Shown here: positions 10,838-21,154 of the stretch, piece after piece
How positions within the stretch are numbered: position 1 is the stretch's first letter
How the letters are laid out: every line of letters starts with the position of its first letter
Assembly (NCBI GenBank): GCA_025769875.1
Contig: JAGFNK010000146.1
Span: 48,246 to 112,245 of the forward strand
DNA: 64,000 nt
Source of the DNA: Russula earlei
Lineage: Eukaryota > Basidiomycota > Agaricomycetes > Russulales > Russulaceae
Reading direction: 5' to 3'
Translations under genes and position numbers: made by a program
The notes under the pieces: generated by a model
What the model saw: the letters and a program-made list of their open reading frames with translations, nothing else
The model's database searches: none
Told to the model about the DNA's origin: nothing

Positions 10838-13777
10838 ATGTTGTCATCTCAACCCTCTGCCCCTGTTGTCCCCATCCTTGATGGTACAAACTATGGTATT
10901 TGGTCAAAGGCTATGAAAGCCTACCTCATGTCCATTGGACTGTGGGGTTATTGCAATGGTACTTTTGATGTGTCAATTGTCCCTGCCCTTCCCCAAACGC
11001 CTCTTCCCAAAGAGATTGCTGCCCAGGCTGTCGCTCAGGCAGCTCTGAAAGACTGGCACAAAGGGAATGATATAGCAGTTTACCCTCCTGTCATCCTTGA
11101 CAATCAACTGCCGCAAGCCTCTGAGGATGAGGTAGGAGACATTCTACATCTAGCAAGGGAAGGGGGAGTCAAATTTCTGAACTATCTGCTCGCCCAAGCA
11201 GTTCCACTAAGTTCAGAAGCACCTGATAATGCAAAGATTTGCGAATGGACCTTTAGGGACATTCTGCGAATGCCAAGTGAACTCCAAAAGGAGTGGAAAG
11301 ATGCCTGTCATGAGGAGTTGGAATCCCTCCACAGACGCAAAGTCTTTGAACTAGTCAATCCCCTCAAGGATCACAAAATAATTAAAAATAGATGGGTATT
11401 TGACCTTAAGTCTGATGGTTGTAAAAAAGCCAGACTAGTTGCCAAAGGCTTCTCCCAAGTAGAAGGCATTGACTATGACGAAATATTCTCACCCATGGTA
11501 TGGTTTGAGACAGTCTGCCTGATGATTGCACATACAGCGCTCAAAAACTGGCACATTAGCAGACTAGACGTCAAGACTGCCTTTCTCTATGGTGAACTCA
11601 ATGAAGAGCTCTATATGGAGCAGCCCAAGGGCTTCAAAATAAAAGTCCAAGAGCATAAAGTCATGCACCTAAAATGCGCAATATATGGACTCAAGCAAGC
11701 GGCACTTGCATGGTGGAAAGCCCTTGACAAGTCCATGGCCTTGTCATGAACCATTCTCTGGAGAAGGCCCTTGAAGGACCTCTCCTGATGAGAGGAAACC
11801 CAGCCTCTAGGGTGTCACCCTGTTCACATGAGCAAAAGGGGTGAGTAGAGGTGTCCACAATATCGCGCATGCATTGTCATGCAAGCAATTCTCAGCACAA
11901 TCAACATACAGCAAGCCCCACTTAGGGGCAACCCTTTTAGCAATAAAGGACAGTACTAGGACCTTCCTAAGGACCCTTTAGGACAACTGTAGGTGCTCTA
12001 CAATAGGCACTAACACAGTATCAAAGACCCTGCAACACGTTATTAGACTAACTCTAATAACTATAGAATGAACTATAAGGCGATACTAGGGACCTTAATA
12101 GAAGCATTAGGGTCGACTCTAAGGACCCTAATAGAACTATATAAGGGGCCTTATAGGATAACACTATTCCCTGAACCAGACTACAAGTCCTCAAATGACC
12201 GGCCCTAAACTAACTAACAGAAAATGAATCAGGTGCTTGCACATGTACTAAGACAGTGAACACATGGACAGTGAAGGCTCTTACTCATCAGGAGAAGCCT
12301 TCTTACTCAGCAGCTTACTGAGCAGGACTGAGCATGCTCAGTAAGTGCACTCTGTCTTCTTACTCATCCCTCTATTGTGCTTAATAACAAGGTTACAACT
12401 TGTTCCCTATTTAGCAGTTCTCTTGTAGTATATAAGCGCTCAATAAAGTAGCGGACAGTCCTCAGACTGTCCATTTGTTTACGGCACTCTCCATCCCTGG
12501 GATACTCCTTAAGGACCATCCCCTTGTGACCATTCTGGCCTCTTCCCTGCGTACCTGTTCGACTCTACCGGTAACTATACCCCTTTGGTATTTGTTACTG
12601 CTTTGGACTCTGCTCCTTGCCCACGCCATCTTAGACATCTATTGACTCGTCTTCAAGCTCATTCCTCGCTCTTGAACTGGATAGTGAGTCTTGACAGGCC
12701 TCACTCGGCCTCATTCGCCTTATGTCTGACTCTGGGCTCTTTGTTAGTAAAGACAAGAGCATCATAGCCATCATTTATGTTGATGATGTGCTCTTCTTTG
12801 GAGCAGACAAAAAACAAATCAATAAAACAAAGGAGTGCTTTATGAAGCTCTGGGAATGTTGAGATCTGGGCAATGCCCAAGAATTTCTATGCATGCGCAT
12901 TCAATGCAAGTCTGGCCAGATACATCTGGACCAGACCGAATATCTAAAGAAAGTGCTGCAGCATTTCGACTTGCTTAACACAAATCCTGCTCCTACTCTG
13001 CTACCAGAGGGCTATTACCCCTCTCCCAACACTTCTGCTGCTGACCCAGCCTTGTGGTCAAAATTCCAGCAAGTTAAAGGATCACTCCTATACATAATGT
13101 TTGGAACATGTCCAGACATAGCCTTTGCAGTCACCAAGGTGTCACAACATGCTGCCAATCCCTCAGAGGACCATTTAAATTGTGCATTCTATATTTGCTG
13201 ATACCTCTTGGGAACCGCCAATTATACCTCGGTCTATGATGGATCATCTAATGGTGGCTTAATGGCATATGCAGACTCTGACTGGGCTTCTGATCCGACT
13301 AATTGGAAGTCCACAACAGGCTATATGGTGAACCTGGCTGGAGCAATATTTTCTTGGAACTCATGAGTGCAGAAAACAGTTGCGCTCTCCTCCACAGAAG
13401 CTGAAGTACATGTTACTCTCTGACACGAGCAGACCATTAGTGTGGATAAAATCCTTGCTAACAGAACTTGGCATCAATCTTGCTCCAATCCCATTGTTTG
13501 GTGATAACCAAGGCTCAATATTCTTAGCCTCCAACCCTGTACAAGAAAAGTGCATCAAACACATTGATTTGTGCTATCACTTCATTCATGAAGTCATACA
13601 AAATAAACAGATGGAGCTATTCTTTATTGAAGGGGCTAACAACCCAGCTGACATGTTCACCAAGAACCTTGGCATGCATCAAGTTCCTCAAATTCAGGGA
13701 GCAGCTAGGACTAATGTTCTACCCCTGAATGTGGGAAAATGCTCACAGCATCTACCGATGCACTTAGCAAGGGGGAG
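10838..13777 (+). pseudogene. Copia II gag-RT-RNase H fusion, internally deleted and interrupted
   Basis: The frame opens MLSSQPSAPVVPILDGTNYG, a Gag (DUF4219/UBN2-like) start. After about 110 residues it switches to RT: ELQKEWKDACHEELESLHRR, KKARLVAKGFSQVEGIDYDE, RLDVKTAFLYGELNEELYME. A solo LTR occupies 11742-12696. Removing it with one copy of GGCCT restores the frame through the RT active site IIYVDDVLFFG (about 12768-12800). Downstream, in-frame TGA codons sit where the family has arginine: EC*DLGNAQEFL, YC*YLLGT and NS*VQKTVALSSTEAE. RNase H and the IEGANNPADMFTKNL-like C-terminus end near 13720. The fusion implies deletion of protease and integrase. Confidence 0.85.
11742..12696 (+). 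mobile_element. Solo LTR (955 bp) inside Copia II, TSD GGCCT
   Basis: The ends are TGTCATGAACC and GAGTCTTGACA, so TGTCA/TGACA form the terminal inverted repeat. GGCCT occurs at 11737-11741 and 12697-12701. A TATATAAG box near 12430 and AATAAA shortly after fit an LTR promoter/poly(A) unit. No internal element sequence remains, so this is the product of LTR-LTR recombination. Its ends resemble those of the minus-oriented solo LTR at 24782-25609. Confidence 0.9.
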
Positions 13778-14164
13778 TGTTGAACCTGGAACCCAAACAG
13801 GATCAAAGAAGGCAAAGACCTTCACACAAGGTTCAAGATCCAATTAGAGATGTTACATGTTAGACAGAACTTTAGCATATGCACTTATGGCAATAGGGTT
13901 ACACATACTATGCTATCTATCACAAGATGCAGCCTTATGCTGAGTCTAGAATGTTTCCACATCACATGTCACTGTATGCACAATATAGTGGACACCTATA
14001 GTCACCTCTTTTGTACTTAGGAACATCCCTGGGTCATAGAGGTATAAATACCATACATGTAGACAAGTATGCACATTGCTCTACACCCCAATATCACTTG
14101 AGCATTAGCACAACCTCTAAGGTGGGTTGCTTGGCCTGTTAGCTGCGCTCTATGCTGTGCAACA
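13778..14164 (+). repeat. Copia II 3' LTR
   Basis: It starts TGTTGAACCTGG and ends TGTGCAACA, followed by the ATTCT duplication. It differs from the 5' LTR by about 20 changes, many of them transitions. Confidence 0.9.
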
Positions 14165-15907
14165 ATTCTCTTCATGTGTAATCCTTTTTTGGATACAGGG
14201 AGAGGAGGTATATCATAATCTCACAATCATCACCCATGTGTAATCCTTTTTACTTATAAGGCCCATTGGTGATCTCCAAAAAATCCTTGAGTTTCAAAAG
14301 TTTTACTTTGGGTTCAAAATCCTGTTTTTAAAATGTCCTAATATGCCTTTAGTATCACTCATTACTGGGTGTGATCCCTTTTTGATGTGGAGGAAAAACT
14401 ACAATGTGCAATTCTCTATAATCTTCATGTCATCCAGCAGAACAATCCATATCAATACACTGAGTACATGTCATTTTACACTTACTTTATCAAAATTTCA
14501 CTCTACATTCTTCCCAGATACTGAAATTGACTTGAACACCCCTCAATTATTAACCTTGCCATGAGAAGCAACAGTGATCTTAATATCATCATATCAAAGA
14601 GGAGCCATTCACCATAGCACAGGCAACTCATCTGCCAATTAGTAACTGCCTCCAACTCAATCAAAAACAGCACTCTTACCATGATCCTATCAAAGACAGG
14701 AATTCATGATATGGCCATGTCAACTGCCAATCAATATCTGTCCTTGATGTTAATCACTCAACCAACCACAGTGCTACAGCTCAGCCCAGTTAAATTGAAC
14801 ATAGATTCAACTCATTTATCAATGGAAAATAAAAATAATCTTATGAAATCATTATACTGTATTCACAGAAAGTAACTTAGTCAACTGGATTGCAATGTGA
14901 AGGAAATGGGCTGAGGGCCAGCTGGCCAAGAATGTGATATCGTGCATGAGGGAAATGGTCATGTGCCATCAAGGTTTGAGTGGGAATTGGCCCATCATGT
15001 GTCCTTTAAGAGGAAAGAAAAAGAAAAATGGATATGGCATGGGAGAATAAATGGCACAGTGAATTGCACAAAGATCACACATGCAGGACACATGGTTGTG
15101 TGCCAACAGGGTTTTGAGTGTGGGGTTGGTGTCAAGCATGGAGAGGGAGGTTTAAGGAGAGTGAGGAAATGAGAGAAAATGAAAATGAAAAATGTACACA
15201 TGAGATCAACACCCACAGGACATGCGATACAGCAAGGTAAGCAGGGCCATTGCATTTGGCCCTCAGGGGTCTTGACTGTGGTGCCAGCAGTACTCGTGTC
15301 CCACATTGTGAGACATTCCAGGTTCTGTCACCTTTCATGGTAAAGGGTGGAAGACAAATGTCCAGAGACATTTGAGGTGCCATTGCAGCACTGTGCATCA
15401 CTCTCAGGCAGTACTCACCATGCTGTGTCACTGTAAGAACTGGTCAAAAAGAGTTATCCAAATGGAAAGAAAAAAAAACACACTGGATGATGGGAAGGAG
15501 AGGGGTGAGAGGGTGAGAGAGTGCACAAGAATGAAAAGAAAAAAAATGCACCCATGAAAATGAGGCCTCATGGGAAAGCTCCTGTTGCATGGAAATGAGC
15601 TTGAGGGAACTGGGAGCTTGGGTCTCAGTGAGAGATTCCAGGCAGAGGAGAAAGGACCTGTGAAAACAAAAATAAAAACAAACAATGCATGGGTGCCATG
15701 CAATGGACATGGGAAAACACATGGCACCTGCACCACTTGAGGCTGAGCTTGATGGCTGTATTATTGCTGTGGCCCATAGCTGTGCTGGAACTGGCCTGCA
15801 TGCTGGAACTGGCACTTGTGTTCCTTGATTTGCAACTAAATCTGAGTGAGAACTCATATGAAATGAAAGAAAGAACAAAAGCAAAAGCAATAACGCATGC
15901 ATGGAGC
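14165..15907. other. Non-coding, divergent GA/CATG-rich repeats
   Basis: No gene was recognised. From about 14900, blocks such as AAAGAAAAAGAAAAATGGATA, GAGAGGGTGAGAGAGTGCAC and GCATGGAAATGAGC recur with variation, as if from an old tandem or dispersed family. Similar blocks appear at 19690-20720, 24360-24440 and 39330-39420. Confidence 0.4.
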
Positions 15908-16311
15908 TTATTGCCATTTTCAGTGCACTTGGCGGAGCTTGAATTCCACCCAAATCGGCGCAGAAACCCCCTCAAACATGCGGGATGAATATCTCCCTCA
16001 AAACAGCTTCAATTCATATGAACATTATTGTCCCTGAATCGCCTGAATGAGGGCTAGGCAGCCCCATTGTTTTCATGAGATTTGAGTGAGAATTGGTGGA
16101 GCTGGACTCAAGCCACCTCCACATGTGTATTAGATGAATTACAACTCAAAATCATGGTCTATATCCATTATTTTTCCCTCATGTTGTACCCATGGGCTGT
16201 CTTGAGGCAGCCCCATAGTGTTTTTGACTCAAGTGTTGTGGTGTGCAACATTGTTTTCAGTGTGATTGGAGTGACAGCCAGCCACTCATTGCCCCTCTTA
16301 CCTCTCCATTG
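15908..16311 (+). repeat. Left TIR of element 1
   Basis: It is about 400 bp, starts TTATTGCCATTTTCAGTGC, and ends near CTCATTGCCCCTCTTACC. It is shared, with variation, by six sites in the window (15908, 18387, 42375, 45255, 49289, 52360). Confidence 0.85.
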
Positions 16312-17634
16312 GGACCATACACATACCCTGCGCCCATGCCCACTCCAGCCTCCATCCCTACATCGTGCACCATTGCCTCCATCTCGCCTGCCTTGCCCAT
16401 CGTCCCTGCAGTTCCCACCTTGTCCGCCGTTCCCGTCACCTTGTTCACCGCCATCATCCTCGACTCGCCAGCCATCATCGCCTTGGCTCCACCTGCCCTC
16501 GCCATCCCAGCATCACCCGCATTTGCCATCGTCGCCACCTCGTCTGTCCCCGCCACTGTAGCCTCAGCCATGACATCGCCTATCGCCACTGTCCCCGTCT
16601 TAGCCCAACCAGCTCCCACGCCCTCAGTGTCGCCTGCTATGGCCACTGTCTCAGCTCCATGCACAACCACCATCTCAACCTCGCCCACCAACGTTTTAGT
16701 GCCGCCTGCCACTTCAGCCCTCACAGCCTTGTCTGCCACCCCCGCCTTTGTCTCATCCGCTCCTGCGCCCTCAGTCGTCTCGTCGCCCTCAGTCTCATCC
16801 ATCGCCTTGTCCATTGCCACAGTAGCCTCAGTCGTGCCAGCCGCCGACTTCGCATCAGTCTCCATCTTAGCCTTGCCCGTACTTGTCAGTTCAGCCCAGT
16901 CCGTCATAGCACCAGCATCGCCAGCCGCTGCCGCCTCCACCCTGCCCTCAGCCTCAGCCTTCTCAGTCTCAGCCGCTGCCACCGCGCCCCTAGTTTTGCC
17001 AGCCGTCTCTGTCGCCCCAGCTTCAGATCAGTCAACTGCTGCCACCACGCTCTTAGCCTTGCCAGCTGCCTTAGTCTCGTCAGGCGCCACCATAGCCTCA
17101 GCCTCAGCCACCGACGTCTTAGTGCCACATGCCGCCATCTCCACCACTGTCTCACAAGCCACCACCGCCACGCCCTTGTCAGCCACAGCCGCCGTCGCCC
17201 CTGCATTGCCCTCAGTCGTCGCCTCCACCCCGTCCACCTCCACCATTGCACCAGCTCAGTCCGCCGCCACCTTCTCAGTCTCAGCCTCAGTCTTCTCAGT
17301 CTCAGCCGCCACTTTAGTAGTTTCGCGCAACACCAGCACCGCTGCACCGTCGCAACCCCTCGCCACCAGCACCACCCCAGAAGACCAAGAAGGCCTCGGC
17401 CACGAACTTAGCCACAACACGCCACAACAGGAGCAGAAGCCACTGCCACAGGAGAAGCAGTCGCCGACGCCAACAGCACACCGCACACCGCCTCCCACAT
17501 CGCCTCCCCATCCATTCACGCGCTCTCGCCCACGTCTGCTGCCGACACCTGCAGTGGAGACGACCCCGCCACCACCGCCGCAAGATGACAGATCCCACCC
17601 CTGCGCAAGCCACCCCACACATGCTCTTTCTTGA
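16243..17634 (+). CDS. Ala/Ser/Thr/Pro-rich low-complexity ORF carried by long-TIR element 1
   Basis: The frame is 463 codons, beginning in the TIR and composed almost entirely of Ala, Ser, Thr, Pro and Val in loose repeats (for example APSVVSSPSVSSIALS and AFSVSAAATAPLVLPAVS). The C-terminal part is more charged (TTPEDQEGLGHELSHNTPQ). No domain or signal peptide is recognised. The same frame, with similar residues, is readable on the minus strand in elements 2 and 3. Coding status is uncertain, because GC-rich, stop-poor DNA leaves several frames open, including one on the opposite strand. It may be a captured host fragment of a low-complexity protein or merely an expanded repeat. Confidence 0.35.
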   Translation: MQHCFQCDWSDSQPLIAPLTSPLGPYTYPAPMPTPASIPTSCTIASISPALPIVPAVPTLSAVPVTLFTAIILDSPAIIALAPPALAIPASPAFAIVATSSVPATVASAMTSPIATVPVLAQPAPTPSVSPAMATVSAPCTTTISTSPTNVLVPPATSALTALSATPAFVSSAPAPSVVSSPSVSSIALSIATVASVVPAADFASVSILALPVLVSSAQSVIAPASPAAAASTLPSASAFSVSAAATAPLVLPAVSVAPASDQSTAATTLLALPAALVSSGATIASASATDVLVPHAAISTTVSQATTATPLSATAAVAPALPSVVASTPSTSTIAPAQSAATFSVSASVFSVSAATLVVSRNTSTAAPSQPLATSTTPEDQEGLGHELSHNTPQQEQKPLPQEKQSPTPTAHRTPPPTSPPHPFTRSRPRLLPTPAVETTPPPPPQDDRSHPCASHPTHALS

Positions 17635-17966
17635 GTCCTCACCACCTACGTCTCTATCTACGAACTCACACTCACCGCCTATGCCTTCGCTCCTCGTCCA
17701 CGCCTGCTGCCACCACCTGCAATGGAGATGACCACGCCGCCACCACCACCACACAGCCGCCATCTCATCACCACCGCCCTTGTCTCCATCGCCTCTGTTT
17801 CCCATCGCCCTCGCCTCTTCCGTCATCGCCATCGCCGATTGCCGCCTTCGCGTCTTCTGCAGCACAAGCAGCCGCGACCGCCACCTCAATTCAGACATGA
17901 AAGGCTCAAAACACTCGCATTCAGACGCTTGACTGAGGATGGTCAAAGTTTCAAGCCCCCGGGAGG

Positions 17967-18376
17967 TGTAAGGAAGATTATGGCTGGCCTCGAAATCACA
18001 TGCAAAAATGCGACACAACACGACATGAGACTGACACCTCAGCTCCCTTTCATCCCTTGCCACCTCCCTCTCATTCCAGGCAGTCCACCGACCGCACACC
18101 ACAAGCCATCTTGCGTGCGACATCAAGACCTCGATTGCATCGCCCAGCCCTCGCCACTGACCACGCGCGCATGCACGCCTCGGCACACTAGACGTGTTCG
18201 CGTCTCAAGCCTTTCATGACCGCCTCGACTGTCTCAACCAGTCTTGATTCACTTTCATGCCATTCATCTCTAAGACCTCTCTCCTGTATATAAAAACACC
18301 CTAGCTACTCTGTAGTAGAAAGAGTTTAGAATAGGACCCCTCTTTGCAACCCACTCCTCTCTGTCTGTGAAAAACA
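17967..18376 (+). repeat. LTR-like segment inside long-TIR element 1
   Basis: It starts TGTAAGGAAGATTATGG and ends GTGAAAAACA. It has the CTGTATATAAAAACACC promoter-like block and CTACTCTGTAGTAGAAAGAG found in the solo LTR at 22068-22618 and, reversed, at 37123-37616. The same segment sits in the same place in element 3 (49708-50109, reversed), and a 5'-truncated piece lies in element 2 (42792-42886). It therefore entered an ancestor of these elements before they spread. Confidence 0.7.
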
Positions 18377-18386
18377 AGAAGGATGG

Positions 18387-18793
18387 TCAGAATCAAGAGG
18401 CGAGAGGGGTGATGAGTGGCTGGCCGCAACTCCAATCGCACTGGAAATAACGTTGCACACCACAACACTTGAGTCAAAAACACTATGGGGCTGCCTCAAG
18501 ACAGCCCATGGGTACAACATAAGGGAAAAATAATAGATATAGACCATGATTTTGAGTTGTAATTCATCTAATATACATGTGGAGGTGGCTTGAGTCCAGC
18601 TCCACCAATTCTCACTTAAATCTCATGAAAACAATGCGGCTGCCTAGCCCTTATTTAGGCAATTCAGGGACAATAAATTTCATATGAATTGAAGCTGTTT
18701 TGAGGGAGATATTCATCCCGCATGTTTGAGGGGGTTTCTGTGCTGATTTGGGTGGAATTCAAGCTCCGCCAAGTGCGCTGAAAATGGCAATAA
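18387..18793 (-). repeat. Right TIR of element 1
   Basis: It is the reverse complement of the left TIR and ends ...GAAAATGGCAATAA. Confidence 0.85.
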
Positions 18794-20822
18794 TGCACAA
18801 AACTCATGCATGTGGGAAAACATGACATAAACCCATAGACACCCATTGAACCCTCATGAGCACCTTGACGACTGCATCATCATTGTGGTCCTGGCTGTTC
18901 TGTTGTTGTGAGAAGGGGAGTAAAAAAAACAAAACAAAGTGCACCAAGTTTGTGGTTGCACAGGATTGTTTTCAAAGCTGTTGGGTGTTGTAGGGGTCTG
19001 TTAAGGCTCCAAAGTGCCTTAAATAAGATCAATGGTCACATCTATGAATGTGTCCTACCAATGCAGATATGCTTGAGTCAAGCAATCAATACTCGTGGAG
19101 GGGAAGGAGTGTTAGATCCTTCTGGAGTATGGCAACAAGATGAGAGGGCTCTGCAGACAGGGTAGGAGTCAACTGTTTGGTATTGGCAAACTAAGTCGAG
19201 CTTAGGGCTCAACTGTTACAACTGGGGGCCTTATATAGCCCTACAGGGATAAGGTTTGTGCTACTGTAGTACTGGTTGGTGCTATAGAAGCAAAACGCGG
19301 CTCATAGAAGCGAGGTTGCTTCTATGTAAACAATCTCAGTGCTGGAAGCATTAAGTGCTTCCCTAGTAGCAATCTCGGTGTCATAAGTACTTTCCTAATC
19401 AAGGAAGCAACATACGTGGCAGTACAAGAACATCTGGGACAGAAGCAATGCTACTCATTGCTTCTTCAATACATTTTCAAAAAGATACGATCAACGCGTT
19501 CCGATCGCGATATCAACGAACATAAACGATTAAGATCTGATGCACGCATGATGCAAACGGTGCAGTCCATAGTTCAGGTGTTCTGGCATCTTCCGGACCC
19601 CAAACCACTTGGTAACAGGGTCTTGGCCTGGAGTTGCCACATGTGCTGGAGTTGATTCACAGGACAGAGGGCATTGAGATGCATAGGAAGTCAAGAAAGT
19701 GGGAGAAAAAGAGAAAACAAATTGCCAGAAAAAAATGTGCATGCATGCACCTGTTACAGACAGAATCAAGTTGAAGAACCATCTGGCATTGGCTGTTAGT
19801 CTTGCAGGAAGTGAGGGGGGAAGGGCAGGAAGGAGGGAAAGAGGGAGAGAAAGCAAAAAAAGAGTCCATGCAATGGTCATGTGTGAAAAACACTGCTTGC
19901 AAAGTGGGCGAACTTGGCATGGTTTTCAGGGTCAGGGAAGGACACAAATTAGAGCTGAGGAGACAGAGCGAAAAACAAAAGACAGGGCAAAATCACATGA
20001 AATGGGTGTCTCACACATGGACCACTCCTCAGTATCTTGATGGCTGTGTCATTGCCATAGCGCTGTTTGTGATGTCACTGTGAGAAAGGGTTAGAAAAAG
20101 TGTGACAGAAAACATAATTGAAAAACAAAAGGAACATGAAACACACACTGGAATCACATGAGAGGTTTTTATGGCCACTGGGTGTGCATGTGGTCCTGGC
20201 TCAGAGTGGTCACCCATGCTGGAAGAGCTTGTGCAAAACAATGGGTATGAAAGTGCAGGGGAACATGAGAGGGTGGGAGAGCAAGCAAGAGAAAGCTTCG
20301 CCTGCCATTGTCATGGCCATGGGCATGTTGCCATCACAGCAACCAGATTGTTACAATGGCCATGGGCCATGCTCACAATTTGTGGCTGTTGCAAGGGCAC
20401 TATGGCTATGCCCAAGTTGTCATCATCATCACCAATGCAGTGACACAGGAGATGGGAGTGGAGAAGCAGCTTGAGAGCCAGGAAGAAACTGTTTGGTAGG
20501 AAGGAGAGGGAGAGGATGAGAGAGGGCATGAAAAGGAAACCAAAAACACACCTGTGGAAATGACAGCTCACGGGAAACTCTGATGAGGCCAGGGAAACTG
20601 GCAGCTTGAGAGTCTTGAACTGGGACCATGGGGAAGGAAGAGTGGGAAGGATAGGAGGGGAAAGAGGGGAGGAGGAAGAATGATGGCAGAAAGAAAAATG
20701 AATGTGGCAAAAACAAAAATGAATGCACATCATGAAATGAAGAGGCCATCATCAAAAAACTTTTTTCACTGCTTATAAATCTATTTGCTAAGCAAGACCT
20801 TCCATTTGTGGGAACAAGTTGT
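18794..20822. other. Non-coding repeats; possible small LTR at 19111-19400
   Basis: No gene was recognised. TGTTAGATCC (19111) to CCTAATCA (about 19400), flanked by AGGAG/AGGAA and containing CCTTATATAGCCC, could be a small old solo LTR. The one-base mismatch in the flank makes this tentative. From 19690 to 20720 come GA-rich/CATG-rich divergent repeat blocks like those at 14.9-15.9 kb. Part of it (about 20385-20460) recurs at 59935-60010. Confidence 0.35.
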
Positions 20823-20823
20823 A

Positions 20824-20949
20824 ATTTCATGCCTATGGCATGGCTTGCAAGCTGCACTTCATGCCTATAGCATGGCTTGCAAGCAAGCTTTGCAAACCAT
20901 CCTCCAGCACTTCATAGCAGCTTGCAAGCCATGCTGTAGGCATGAAATC
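20824..20949. repeat. Direct plus inverted repeat around TTCATGCCTATGGCATGGC
   Basis: A unit of about 32 bp (from ATTTCATGCCTATGGCATGG) is present twice in direct order (20824 and about 20856) and once inverted (20917-20949). The outer pair can form a long hairpin. It abuts the Helitron's terminal hairpin. Confidence 0.75.
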
Positions 20950-20958
20950 AAAACTTGT

Positions 20959-20975
20959 CAGGGGCTGTGCCCCTG
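20959..20975 (-). repeat. Helitron 3' terminal hairpin (putative)
   Basis: CAGGGGCTGTGCCCCTG is a perfect 7-bp-stem palindrome lying downstream, in minus-strand sense, of the Helitron helicase. Helitrons end with a GC-rich hairpin a few bases before the 3' terminus. Here CTGACAAG follows the hairpin on the minus strand. The exact end base is not certain. Confidence 0.55.
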
Positions 20976-21154
20976 AACCCCTGCCATCACTCAGGTGTAA
21001 CCACTTGGGTGTAATCCTTTTTTGTTTAAAGCCTCTTTGCATAATCCCTTTTTTGCTTAAACAGAAAGTAATCAACTCATCACTATCTATAATCATTTTT
21101 GCTTCATAAACAGAGAGGAGATCCATTCTTTGTTGCAGCTTCAAAAATATATTG

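Larger units (their letters stand above)
10285..14164 (+). mobile_element. Copia II: full-length but non-autonomous element, TSD ATTCT
   Basis: LTRs at 10285-10669 and 13778-14164 (385 and 387 bp, roughly 95% alike by eye) both begin TGTTGAACC and end CAACA. ATTCT flanks the whole element (10280-10284 and 14165-14169). A GGTTATGGGCC tract after the 5' LTR is a plausible primer-binding site. AAGGGGGAG before the 3' LTR is a plausible polypurine tract. Internal coding runs from a Gag N-terminus straight into RT, so the CCHC, protease and integrase regions are missing. A solo LTR splits RT. The copy depends on others for mobility and is decayed. Confidence 0.93.
15908..18793 (+). mobile_element. 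Long-TIR element 1 (2.9 kb)
   Basis: The element is bounded by about 400-bp inverted repeats: TTATTGCCATTTTCAG... at 15908-16311 and its reverse complement at about 18387-18793. Elements 2 (42375-45607) and 3 (49289-52756) have the same repeats. The inside holds an Ala/Ser/Thr/Pro-rich frame (16243-17634), further GC-rich DNA and an LTR-like segment (17967-18376). No transposase is seen, and no target-site duplication could be found at any of the three. Long TIRs with foreign cargo recall MULE-type carriers, but the superfamily is unresolved. Confidence 0.85.

Noticed and set aside
16257..16982. A 241-codon Ala/Glu/Thr-rich frame on the strand opposite the Ala-rich ORF of element 1.
   Set aside because: It is a mirror effect of stop-poor GC-rich repeats. 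The same happens in elements 2 and 3.
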